This document shows positions 13,101 to 22,805 of a DNA stretch of 64,000 bases, piece after piece. The position numbers were made by a program, and so were the translations under genes. Under the pieces are notes generated by a model. The model searched no databases. It was not told the origin of the DNA and was given only the letters and a program-made list of their open reading frames with translations. Source of the DNA: Haemonchus contortus. Its lineage: Eukaryota; Nematoda; Chromadorea; Rhabditida; Trichostrongylidae. The first letter of the stretch is position 1. The number at the start of each line of letters is the position of its first letter. The stretch is taken from NCBI GenBank assembly GCA_000469685.2, contig LS997562.1, positions 24,637,681 to 24,701,680 of the forward strand, written 5' to 3'.

Positions 13101-15667
13101 TTCTGCGCATCCACAGGCCAGTGCCGGTAGTGCGATCTCCTACTGCTATTCTGGCTAGCTGTGACGGCTGCAAGCATTTTGGAACAGTGAATGGGGCCAG
13201 CTGCCATGTTTCTAGGAGAATTCAGCCTGACATGGTGATGAGGGAGTCCGCGGAGCATCAAACAGGTGTGACACCATTGTATCCTGCGAAGTAGGAGTGC
13301 GATTGTTCATCTGCTATAATAATTGAACAACATTTTTACAATGAACCAAATTCATCTATTCGAAGCACGCTCCTTTACCAGTTCTACTCGCAGTTAAGGC
13401 CTGATTCCTGAAGTGATTGCAGTGGACGAGCATAACGAACATATCCTGGCTCAGTCCATGTTCCAGTCAAGATTTGTTAGTTTTTCAGCGTGGAGACGAC
13501 GTGAATATCACCTGCCCCGTGTTCGGCTATCCAACACCAGGCATCAAATGGGCCAAGGATGGAAAACCTTTGGGTGAGTTGGACAGCAGCCACGTAGCAA
13601 CGAGAAATAATCAATGTGCATCTAAAATTTTTCGATTTCCTGACATAGTCCTGCCCATTGATTGCATGACAGTGCCAACTTCGTCACCTTGATGGCCTTC
13701 GAAGGCACAGTTTACGGTAAATTTGGGTATCCAGATTATGACAAAAAAATGGAAGATAAGGTGGAAAATAGTGCGAGGAAGGCGAAGGGATTGCGTGAAT
13801 CGGTGTTTCCAAAAAGAAAAAAGGCTTCGAAAAATCGTTCAAAAGGGGGCTGGACGAGAAAGAGACTAGAAGAATGAAGAAGAACGGGGTGTTTGGACGA
13901 GCTCTACAATGTGGGTCATTGCGTGGGTCTTGTTGCGAATGACAGTAAGCAAAAATTCACTCACTTATAAGCATAAGTAAACAAAAAACCCTAGTAATAG
14001 CAAAAATAGCTCACCTTTCTCAGCATCTAAGAGCATTAAATTAAATAAGGGATCGCGGCAGCAAAAAGAATGAAGAGGTAAAAAAAAAATCGGAGAAAAA
14101 CATCGCCTCATCACTCGGCGATCAACCGATTGTGTGTGGGTCCTAGAACGAACAATTGCAATCTGTATCGCCTCAAGACAAGTCTGACGTGATATTGATC
14201 GAGGGGCGGAAGGCCGGGAACATGGCTTCCACTATGCCCTAAGCGTCGAGTTTTTGGGCGCGAGAGGGTGCTTTCTATTGTCCTTGGGGGTCAGTGAGTA
14301 TTTCTAAAGGAAGAACTCAGTGACCTTTTTATCTTGAACCGTGCCTTTAGCTGTTCCTTTTCTTTTTCTAGATTTTTCTAAGTTCCTACTCGAGGTGCAT
14401 AAGAAACAAGGCAACATGTCAACATTGAAATTTTGTGAATTTCTGGGGTAAAAAAAAACTATGGCCTATAAAGACAGACACTGATTCTTACAAGAAAACA
14501 GCATAAGAACTGCTCCTCTAGGTTTGTGCGGTTCTATGAATTTACATGTGGTTTCTATGTAAGGGCACGTATTATTCACGCATAACACATCCGGCTACCT
14601 GTCCCTTGCTCACTCAACCATATAATGACCAAACTGTGTGCCCATATTCAACAGAAACTTTTTTACGAGTTTGAATCAGCCCACTCCGCTGCTGAAACCC
14701 ATCGCCGCCAATCGGTGTTGCTAAACGCTCGTTGGCTTGAATATTTGCTTGCGTACAGACCCCACTCCTATCACTTCCTGGGTTTATCCGTGGGGCAGAA
14801 CAACCGAGTTGATGATGCAGACCTTTCAACCGCTGTAGGAATACCCTCTCCGGTATGAAATCGCGCCATAGTAGCACCAGCCATTGATTGAACTTAAGCT
14901 GGATTTGACTTTATCAAATCTTTTCCTTTTCAGAGCTAAGTGATAAAGTCACTCTCGAAGGGATTGCCGTGCATATCACAGAAGTCGACTATCCGCATGC
15001 TGGTTTGTACAGCTGTGAAGCAATTAATGAGTACACAACTGGTGGTAAAACGAGCAAACCCCTAATAATCATCGAGAAAATGCTGGATGTAAAGAGTAAG
15101 TTAACAGTGACTGCTCAGCTTTTCGTTTTTTCTTTGATTCTGGGGCTGTATTGAATTCTTTTCTTCATATTCTTTTGTATATCGCTGCAGCTGGCTCTTC
15201 ATTAGAGGCCACACCGATCATCATCAGGAACAGGTGTACCCTGGGATATTCGACGGCTTCTCTAGAAATGCCTGAAATCGTAAGGAAACCTCAGTTGGAC
15301 GTCGAATGGGGCCGAATCCTGTATAAAGTGTTAAACGAATTAGATTAGTAGTTCAAGTGCTGCAGTACTAGCACTTACCGTCTACGTTATCCAGATCTCA
15401 CCGTTGTAATATGATTAGTTGCAAACCGGTAGATTCGCAAAGTGTCTCCCAATCTCTCATAAGCCCTCCGGTAGCCATTATGAGAAGATTCAAAGTTTTT
15501 CCTTCACCATTTCTTCATGCACGTAACTAAAAATTTATAAGTAAACCTAATTTTCAGGTGAACTGGCCTGGATCTATCCATTGATTGTCATAATCATAAC
15601 ACTCGTGCTCCTCGTCATCATTATTGCTCTATGTGAGCTCAGAAAACGTCGACAGAACAGGCAGTGA
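4160..15667 (+). CDS. zig-1: ZIG-1-like two-immunoglobulin-domain single-pass membrane protein
   Basis: Predicted exons: 4160-4325, 4572-4686, 4902-5062, 5143-5343, 12700-12788, 13489-13573, 14934-15095 and 15558-15667. They join in phase to 363 codons including the stop. The protein starts with a hydrophobic signal peptide (MWLLAVVLVLPLVASL). A first Ig-like domain ends with the F-strand motif DAGEYTC (exon 4). A second has NITCP, then PGIKWAKDGKPL (strand C Trp), and HAGLYSCEA. A membrane helix of about 23 residues (exon 8, beginning YPLIVIIITLVLL) is followed by the basic stop-transfer LRKRRQNRQ and TGA. C. elegans ZIG-1 is known as a two-Ig protein with a membrane segment, and ZIG proteins help maintain axon position. 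Basigin/neuroplastin have a similar layout (Ig-Ig-TM, LAxxxP before the helix, xExRKR after it) and are the main alternative name. The family assignment is inferred from architecture and neighbourhood. Weakest junctions: donor GTATGG at 4687 and the small intron 5063-5142. Intron 4 is unusually large at 7.4 kb. Confidence 0.72.
7196..7455 (-). repeat. tRNA-derived SINE copy, head decayed
   Basis: The body matches the copy at 15843-16150 closely, sharing GTTGATCAATCCCG-type, GCATTCGACT, GTAGTGG, GGCCAGCCGATGTACAAGTCA, CTCCCAGACAAGTCTGGTACC and CCCGGAGGGATGGAAG blocks. The tRNA-like head, which would lie at the high-coordinate end, is mostly lost. It sits in intron 4 of the zig-1-like gene. Confidence 0.75.
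8690..8790 (+). repeat. tRNA-like segment, possibly a second SINE family
   Basis: It contains GGTAGTGTAAGGG, resembling an A box, and GGTTCGAGTGCC, resembling a B box, about 45 bases apart. The ends (GGGGTCTC and GAGGCC) do not pair into a proper 7-bp acceptor stem, and the downstream body differs from the main SINE family of this window. It is probably a tRNA-related repeat, not a functional tRNA gene. Confidence 0.3.
9163..9445 (-). repeat. tRNA-derived SINE copy
   Basis: It has the same body blocks as the copy at 15843-16150: GTAAAGGATAA tail, GTTGATCGATCCCGTC, CATTCGACTTCCAT, GTAGCGTAGTGG, CTAGCCGATGTACAAGTCAGTG, CTCCTAGATTAGTCTGGTACCAA. The head is recognisable on the minus strand but diverged. 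It is followed immediately by a 16-bp inverted repeat at 9432-9512. Confidence 0.75.
9432..9512. repeat. Hairpin-forming inverted repeat
   Basis: GTACGCGAGCGATCCC at 9432-9447 pairs with GGGATCGCTCGCGCAC at 9497-9512, a 15 of 16 match across a 49-base loop. It directly abuts the head end of the SINE at 9163-9445, so one element may have inserted beside or into the other. Confidence 0.7.
13690..13836 (+). repeat. Dispersed repeat, second copy at 63845-64000
   Basis: From GAAGGCACAGTT through ATCCAGATTATGA, ATGGAAGAT, a TTAGTGCGA/TAGTGCGAGG block, GGTGTTT and AAAAAGGCTTCGA, this segment matches the sequence at 63845-64000 in order and with similar spacing. It lies in the intron between the two halves of the second Ig domain of the zig-1-like gene. 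The family is not one I can name. Confidence 0.7.
15191..15348 (+). CDS. Candidate alternative terminal exon of the Ig gene (no membrane segment)
   Basis: After the acceptor TATCGCTGCAG, this segment is in the correct phase to follow exon 7 (which ends at 15095 with one leftover base). It stays open for 52 codons to a TAG at 15348, and its translation begins TGSSLEATPIIIRNR. It cannot be spliced onward to the membrane exon in frame with the donors I can see, so if used it would end the protein before the membrane helix and give a secreted form. No AATAAA follows closely. It could equally be intronic sequence that is open by chance. Confidence 0.3.
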
Positions 15668-15707
15668 GTTTTTCTATGAATGCAACGACATTACAACTTT
15701 TGAACAG

Positions 15708-15828
15708 CGACTTGAAAAACGTTCGGACAAACTTCAATGTCCAATTTTTGAAGTACAGGACATGTACACCATGAGTGCTTTATCTAACGAGGGCAGTGGG
15801 GACTCCACCTCCACCTCTATCAGTTAAC
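15708..15828 (+). CDS. Coding-like tail segment downstream of the Ig gene membrane exon
   Basis: After TTTTGAACAG there is an open frame of 39 codons and a stop with a plausible cytoplasmic-tail composition: basic at first (RLEKRSDKL), then acidic and Ser/Thr-rich (EVQDMYTMSAL, then GSGDSTSTSIS). The strong donor at 15664 (CA|GTGAGT) leaves two bases, but this frame needs none, so a simple splice from the membrane exon does not join in frame. Either the gene stops at the TGA at 15665-15667, or a junction or base is misread. It is recorded as an unresolved part of the same gene. Confidence 0.3.
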
Positions 15829-15842
15829 TGTTATGTCTACAT

Positions 15843-16150
15843 AAAGTAAAGGATAAAGGATAAAGTGTCTGGCGTTAGTCAATCCCGTCTGAGGGACGCG
15901 CCCCCGCACTCGACTTCCATTCAGAATCGTAGTGGCGTAATGAGTGCGTATGTGGCCTATGCAATTACTTGCGATGGCCAGCTGATGTACAAGTCAGTGC
16001 TTTAATCCTCCCAGACGAGTCTGGTACTAATTAACCGACCCCGGAGGGATGGAAGATTGTGGTTGGCTCAGGAGGATATCGATCCGGGACTTGAACCGGC
16101 GACCGTGCGTGTGAGATAGTGCGCCACTTGCCACTACACCACCTAAGCCC
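15843..16150 (-). repeat. Near full-length tRNA-derived SINE just after the Ig gene
   Basis: Read on the minus strand it begins with a tRNA-like head: an A box TGGTGTAGTGG that fits TRGYNNARNNG exactly and a B box GGTTCAAGTCC. It continues with a roughly 200-bp unrelated body (GGGTCGGTTAAT, CCAGACTCGTCTGGGAGG, GACTTGTACATCAGCTGGCCATCGC, GAATGGAAGTCGAGTGCG) and ends in repeats of TTTATCC. It is the best copy in the window and defines the family. It starts only 15 bp after the possible tail ORF of the zig-1-like gene, so it may be transcribed in that gene's 3' region, in antisense. Confidence 0.85.
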
Positions 16151-16305
16151 TCTACATACATAAACATAAATTACATGAATTAACATACATAAACAAACAT
16201 ACATAAACATAACATACATAAAAAACATCTCTCTTATCATAAAGCAGAAACTTGGCGTGTCGGTTTGTCGGTATGTCGGTATGCCTGTCGGTGTGTCCGT
16301 CCGCA
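16151..16305. repeat. Simple repeats: (ACATA)n-like and (GTCGGTAT)n
   Basis: A run of imperfect ACATACATAAAC units at about 16152-16235 is followed by GTCGGTTTGTCGGTATGTCGGTATG-type units at about 16258-16305. The second block resembles ACAGACAGACA-type tails near 12370, 20950 and 44830, which may mark the ends of another dispersed family. Confidence 0.6.
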
Positions 16306-16962
16306 AACTTTATGATTACGATGAAGGCAGTGATATGGATAACTCAGCTCTATTCTACATTCCTCTAGACTTCTTCACTCATGAGGGGGGGAGGGAGGGA
16401 GAGACATTTCTAACTGCTTAATAAATGTAAGGAATGAGGGCCCGGCGTAAACCGGGCGGAGCAACTGGTCACACATAAATTACATATTTATATAATATGT
16501 ATATATGTATTCCTTTCGCGCAAACCCCTCCAAGCCAGGTTTTTGAATTCTCTGCATGTGTAGACAATCCCCAGACTGCCTAGGAAGGTTACCACAAATT
16601 TTTAGGGTGTGCCTGCCTACCTCTATGCACACCTTTGTGCTTTCGACTCTGCCCAGTTCCGTACATGAGGATTTTCCCTTTCTTATCTAGACTGTCTCTG
16701 CCCAATTTCCTTGCTCTAGAACATTTCACTTTAGCTGCGAAGTTTTGATCATGACTCACCTTCCTATGTTCACATTTCATCCCAAAAAATATTCGGCCTT
16801 TCCTACCTCAATTTTTCATACCTGGAAAGTCTTATCAGGAGCTGTTACCGTTCAATTTCATCGCCACCCATCTCCGTGCTCTGCTTTTCGTGAGCATTCT
16901 AATTTCGTTTGCGTAGTAAATACCTCCCACATGAGAATTCGGTTCCCTTCCCTTTATCGGCC

Positions 16963-17098
16963 AAGAGCGGAGGTTATGTTGTGGCAAGTGGCGCGCTATT
17001 ACCCATGCATAGTCACGGGTTCGAATCCCTGATCGATATCCGCCTAGGCCAACCTTTCATCCCTCCGGGGTCGGTTAATTGGTATTACGAAATTATGG
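16963..17098 (+). repeat. SINE copy, head and part of body
   Basis: GCGGAGGTTATGTTGTGGCAAGTGGCGC is the diverged head, with a perfect B box (GGTTCGAATCC) and the body start CGCCTAGGCCAACC, then CATCCCTCCGGGGTCGGTTAATTGGTA. The element ends after the start of the body. Confidence 0.75.
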
Positions 17099-17174
17099 GA
17101 CATTGAATTAAGAAATAGTTTCGCATAAATCCTCGCAAGGCACAAGAATGTCGCCATCGTAAATCATTGAAGGT

Positions 17175-17420
17175 TAAAGTATGAGTATTTGGCGTTAATT
17201 AACTCCGTTTTGGGATGCTTCCCAGCGTTCAACTTCCTTTCATAATCGTGGTGGCTTTTAAATGAGTGTGTATGTGGCTTATACATTGACTTGCGGTGGC
17301 AATTCGATGTAAATGTCAATGCTTATACTCGAAGATAAGTCTGGTCTCATTAAACCGATCCCGGAGGGATAGACGGTTTGATTGGTCATTTGGAATCAAT
17401 CTGTGATTCGAAAGTGTGCA
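17175..17420 (-). repeat. Old SINE copy
   Basis: A more diverged body on the minus strand: GGCGTTAATTAACTCCG, GTATGTGGCTTATAC, GATAAGTCTGGTCTCATTAAACCGATCCCGGAGGGATAG. It probably belongs to the same family as the copy at 15843-16150. Confidence 0.6.
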
Positions 17421-17529
17421 TTCTAGTACTCAAACGGCGTGTCGCCCTCGCTACACTCGATCACGCTATTTGAGGGGAAAGGTTTGAATCCCCAGTGTAT
17501 GATTGTAGTAATTGCATAGCCACGGCCGC

Positions 17530-17630
17530 TTGCCGTGGAACTTCGAGTACAAGAATCGCCACAAACATTTCGATCCCAGGACCATGTTTGTGTAGTAGTG
17601 CGAGACTTGCCGCTACACCACCTACACTCA
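17530..17630 (-). repeat. SINE head fragment
   Basis: On the minus strand it reads GTGTAGGTGGTGTAGCGGCAAGTCTCGC, a good match to the family head including the A box. The rest of the element is degraded. Confidence 0.55.
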
Positions 17631-20600
17631 GTTCGGATTACTATCAATATTGTATATCATTTATAGAAGGCCACCTCTTCCACCTCGATCTTCTTCACTT
17701 TGCCCGTTGACCCACAGCTCATACCTTCCTATTTTTCCGGCATTTAGGCTTTACCAGGACCAAGTTGGAGAGTTTTGTTTTTGGCACCACTCATTTATCC
17801 ATTGTGTGTGACCTGCACCGCCACGGGCTAGCTTCACTTAGCTCACGGTATACTCCATCGCAAATTTGACCTGGCCTCTCCGTGGACAGGCAAAGAGATA
17901 CGCCAAGGTTCTGATTCATATGGAGTAGTAATTTGGCCAGATATTGTTGCTAGCGATCGGTGTTAGCGTATCGGTTCGTAGTTGAATGGAATTTGTAACA
18001 TTCGTTCTTTGTTGTGAAAGTGTTACTTTATGATTAGCTCCGACAAAACAAAAGGTAATAAAATGACAAATGATAAGAACTGGAAATCTTTCATGATCCT
18101 TTCGTTGCTTTTCTGACAGTGTGCATCGAATTGAAAGGTTAAGCTTTTCCTCTTCCAAAGTACATCACACTTTTCCAGGTCCCGATATCTCACTCAAGAA
18201 TGATAATGTTCCTCATTATCAACGTCCTTCATACTGCCTCAGCAATTTCATGGCCTTGCGTCTGTTTTCTCCGCAGCTGGGACGAGCTGCATTCGTCTGC
18301 ATACGTGGCATTGAAAATGAGATTATTGTTTTGTATGGTTATTATAATCGTCTTTTTTTCTCTGGCACTTCCTCTTTGCTTTCTACCAGTTTTCAAAATG
18401 CGAACTCAATGTAGACTCAAATACAATTTTCCTTTGCTGTATATATGTAGCCTTTACACTATGGAAGCTCATTTCCTTAAATTATAGGGTTTTTATGACG
18501 ATACATTCATATACTGTTATTGTTGTAAGTTTATAACATAAATAATAAACACCTCAAAAGAAAACTCGAGTTAAAAACATATATGATCGAGCCTCCAAAT
18601 AGACGTACCCAAAGGTCTTTGAAACGGTCTTGTGTAACACGTTAGAAGCACCATTTACGATTTAAAAAAAGGTTCTGAGATTATTTGGGATGAACCACTG
18701 GCTTTCGAGCATAACGCAGGCGACAATCTCGAGTCAAAAAACAAATTCGATAAAACGGAATAAAGGCACCAAAGCCGGCTAAGCCGACGAACACACCCGA
18801 AGGAAACGGAATCTCACTGCGTTGAAGAGGCTATAGTGGGCTGCACGTTCTCACCTGGACCCACACTTGCACGCAGGCAGCTTCTTGCTGCTGTAAACAG
18901 TGACACACGCATCTGGACAACTCGTCCAAATACTACTCCCATGCAGTGTCTGTCGTCACATTATTGATCAATCCCCCACTTTACTACTTTTCCAAAGTTT
19001 TATAATTCTCTAAATACGCCGATTTCCGAGTATTTTCCATTTTTGCACTGTTCTAGACTGCAGGTTCGATTAATCGTGTGAAACTAGCTACCGAAAAAAT
19101 ATCGTGAACTAAGCCTTCACGTTAGTGGCGAAGTGGCCTTTTGTTCATATCGCTACTCATGCCTCACCGTCACGACCATTCCAATTTTATAAACAAAGCA
19201 GTCGGATTGCCCGCTTTATGGCAATCTTCCTCCTTTTTACGAATTCGCAGTACAGGCCTGACCCTCCACTTCCCTTTTCGGAACAAATGATTTATTTCGG
19301 ATTAAAACTTTCTCAGGGGAATCCCCCAATAACGAGTTCACTACAAATGCTTCACGAGTGTGTTCACTGAGCGCCTACGCTCAAGAAATTTCCATCTGTT
19401 GCCTTGATCTCAACAACAGGAATCGAATCCTTTCCTCTCTTACATTCACCACGGCCCACTGATTTTTCTGCAACTGATTATGAGTAACCAAGTTATTTGA
19501 TCGAAATCTTGAATGGTACCTACCAATTGTGTCGAATGATTCATGCCTATTACGTACTTCAATGAGACGGATTTTAATGTACCGCGAATATGGACGCAAC
19601 AAAAAGATACCTTGAGCGAAGCTCTCGGGGTGTGGAGGCGTTCATGGGACTGATTTGTTGCTCTTTGTCTTCATGTGCTCAAACACAAGCCGGAAATAAT
19701 ACTGGCTGTTGGATAGGTTTTCTGGCAAAGTTGTATCGAGGTTAAGAGACACTTGGGACTTTAATGAGTCTCAAATCTTGATCTGTTGTTTGTAATCTGT
19801 TAGCCAGGAGTGTAACGAACTTCGTTTTCCTTTTATGGCACTGACTTTGATCGCTCCTTAGCGCTTTGATCATTATTCACTTTTTGTTACCCTACTCCAC
19901 CATCTTGTCTTACCCTACAAACATACCACAAAATATATATCAAAGTGTTAGCTACCGCATGGGTTAGAATTTCAACCATTCTAAGATTCCTCATCAGCCT
20001 TCATCAGCTGTTATCAGCTCCTGTAATCCGTTAACTGTGTTTCCAATTACACCCTAGATTACCACACGAAGTAGCAATGCTCTTTTGTCATACGAAAGGG
20101 GCTATGATCTACTGAGAATTATCTCGCTTACCAGTTGTCATTAGACTTTCTCACTACCAATTCACGGTCCCGACAAATTCCACTTCTTTCGTCAAGGTGT
20201 CAAGCTTCTACTCCTAACGCGAAGGGAGCCACCGACCCATATTTCTTGCCTTCTATAGCTTCTAATCAGCCCTACTTGACTGTTATCAGTCTGTTACCAG
20301 ACACCTACAATTTCAACATATCCCCGCCCAAGTGTCAAAGTTCCTCCGTTGAAACGGAGAGCATTACAGTATGAGTGACCGTTACCTCCTATGACCACTT
20401 ATCATGCCTTAGAATTTATTGTCAGGCCCTGCTACCATCCCACGATCCTGTCACATCATTCACCGAGCTGTCAAGGTACCAGGGAAGGTTTAACCATCTC
20501 AATGACTATTTACTATTCGTGGCTCCTTATCAAACTCTTACAGTTGCTATCAGTCCTTGCTTCAAACTACTAGGTGCTCTCTAAAAACTTTACATCACCT

Positions 20601-20712
20601 ATCAATGTGCCATGGTTCTACTGCTGGTTTGAAAAGGCGCTGGGGACTAATTGGTTCTTGCCATCCTACCACTTATCAGTACCCTATCAATTTTTTCGCA
20701 TCCTGTAATCAA

Positions 20713-20880
20713 CGGGCGGAGGTGGTATAGTGGCAAGGGGCGCACTGTATCACACGCACGGTCAAGGTTCGAATCCCGGCTCGATGCCTAGGCCAACCAA
20801 GCCTTTCCCTCCAGAATACCAGACTCGTCTGGGAGAATACTTTATCCATATCCTTTTATCCTGTAATCTACGATCAGTGC
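20713..20880 (+). repeat. SINE copy with intact A and B boxes
   Basis: GGCGGAGGTGGTATAGTGGCAAGGGGCGC carries a perfect A box (TGGTATAGTGG) and is followed by a perfect B box (GGTTCGAATCC), CGATGCCTAGGCCAACC, CAGACTCGTCTGGGAG and TTTATCC repeats. The body is shortened compared with the 308-bp copy. It is the best candidate in the window for a copy still able to recruit RNA polymerase III. Confidence 0.8.
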
Positions 20881-21319
20881 TTCCATCGTTTTGCCAGCAC
20901 TTCTTCTGAATGTGAACGCTCTAGGTACGAGGGAAAGGCTTTAAAAAATTTCGGTCAAACACATGTACCGACACACATACAAACAAAAATTCCTGAAAAC
21001 CAACAGACACACTTTGCGAATTATAAAGGCACTAGTTGGGCTACGCACGCTTATGCGTGCATCACATGCCCGCTACCGCTTACCTCGACTTGTTAACGGA
21101 TCAATATGAACACTATCGGTTGACTTCCCATTTCATAATTGTTTCCTCACCGCGCTCACGTGACATTCACACACTTCACCGTGCCTACGTGGCTTTCGGA
21201 AAGACGTACAAACGGGCATACAAACAGACGCACAAAATTAACGCTTTATGTATAGTGACAGTCGGACCGTCGGGCTAACGCCGGGCTCTCCTTCTTTAAG
21301 TTCTAGTAATCGGCTACCG

Positions 21320-21341
21320 CCCCCCCCCCCCCCCCCCCCCC
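21320..21341. repeat. C22 homopolymer
   Basis: A run of 22 cytosines. Other long C or G runs in the window lie at 26452-26462, 27862-27872, 28849-28860, 29364-29374, 29388-29407, 58822-58832 and 59476-59489, far more than base composition would predict. At least three of them are inside or at the edge of transposon-like structures. Confidence 0.9.
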
Positions 21342-22610
21342 AATTTTTGGAATGAATGATGCTTTTCTGTCCCCGAAATTCGACACACTCACGCAACTTT
21401 GACACAGGACCCAAAAAGAGGGAAGTTGACATAAGCAGGGCAGCGCCAGTGGTATTTTGGGTGTGCCGATGCATACGCCTAACAATAAGATTAAAAGTGC
21501 CAATCGGTTGCTCTCAAGGTTTAACTGATAGGCAACCAAAGAATTGAGTAGTACTTACAAGTGCTCTGAAGAAATAATAACACCATTAAAAGATGTCGTT
21601 ATCACTGGACCTTCTTTCCTTCACGAGTACATCGTTAGTTGAGAATCCCAAATTATTGGCGGTCCCATGAGCTCTGTCGTAAATGATATCAAAACATAAA
21701 GTAACCTTGAACCTCCACCGAGTTATAAATCCTATCATCGGTCTTCTACGATCCCGCCATACTCCACATCACATGCCAAACTGTCAAGGCTCCACTATTA
21801 ATGCCATTATTATAGTGGTTCTACGCTTTCGAGGATTTTTGTTAGCCCTTATTGATTTTATCAGCTCCTATCCTGGCACCAACCGCTCTCGATCCCGTCG
21901 CCGAGTACTTACGATCCTGTCACGGCTTACACAACCTAAATTAAAATTCCAAGATTCCATTATTAACAGAAAGTGCGTTACAGATCTAGGGCCGTATGCG
22001 TAACGCCCAGGGTAGGGAAGGGGAGAGTCTCCCCAGGGAAATAAGTGAGAAGGGCGTGAACGTTCAAATGGCCTTTTTGCCATGGGTCACATAAGTGAAA
22101 GTGGAGCAGATAGCTTCACGTAAGCTGTACGGAGAAAAGAGGGTGTAGATTGGTGACTAGGAGATGTTTTGCTGTTTGTTTGATGTTTTTTTGTTCTGTT
22201 TTTGAATTGATTTTTCAATGAACCGAACTGTATTTCGAAGCTTCACCTTTCGTTCGGAGTGGTTGATTTAATACATTTGTCCCATATATTCTACCTTTCG
22301 AGATTTCTTTCATTAGCATAACCTGTTGTCTTTATAGGTTTTATCAAATGTATTGGTGAGCACTATAGTGTCTGTGTAAATCTCAACTATCTCTTTTTGT
22401 TAGTTTTTCGTGACCCATCTGTTTACAGATGTCGATCCCGATAGTGGTCATCCAACTCCTCGAGAAGATGAAGGTTTCACGGTATGCAACGAGCAACTTC
22501 AGGTTTTCAGCTCTATCCGTCTCAACTTACCTGCCTAACAAAAAAAGGCAGTTTCACCTGTACAATTATTTTGCAGGTCTAGAAAAGCAAAAGCTTGTTC
22601 GGTCTTTTTG

Positions 22611-22805
22611 CTAAATCTTAATTTTTTCTAATCTCTTTTTTGGCTGTTCTCTAGGTTCCACTTTGACTTTTACCATTTGACAGTGTTTTGGTCTGATAGC
22701 AGGTACATGTTCAGGACGATGGTGATAAAAGCCCGTAATTCCATTCTTCTCTACGCGAGTTTCAGCTTCAGTCGCGCAAAACAAGAATTCTTCGTTGCGT
22801 ACCAT
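22611..22805 (-). CDS. Unassigned 64-residue coding-like ORF
   Basis: It runs from an ATG at 22805 to a TAG. The translation has an amino-acid balance typical of real protein (MVRNEEFLFCATEAETRVEK, then GITGFYHHRPEHVPAIRP, then a Lys/Arg/Glu-rich end KVKVEPREQPKKRLEKIKI). That stands out from the Ser/Leu/Phe-rich chance ORFs around it. A possible acceptor (TAGTTCAAG) lies upstream. The basic C-terminus suggests a small nucleic-acid-binding or ribosome-associated protein, but I do not recognise the family. It could be a short complete gene or one exon of a larger minus-strand gene. Confidence 0.45.
   Translation of the reverse strand: MVRNEEFLFCATEAETRVEKNGITGFYHHRPEHVPAIRPKHCQMVKVKVEPREQPKKRLEKIKI

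Larger units (their letters stand above)
15829..22600. other. Repeat-rich intergenic region
   Basis: Apart from the SINE copies, the simple repeats, a 22-base C run at 21320-21341 and TA-rich stretches, I see no gene. ORFs up to about 100 codons occur but lack splice context or recognisable motifs. One possible exon lies at about 22428-22481: a good acceptor (TGTTTACAG), an open acidic segment (VDPDSGHPTPREDEGFT in phase 1) and a donor (GTATGC). It could not be attached to a gene. Confidence 0.5.
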
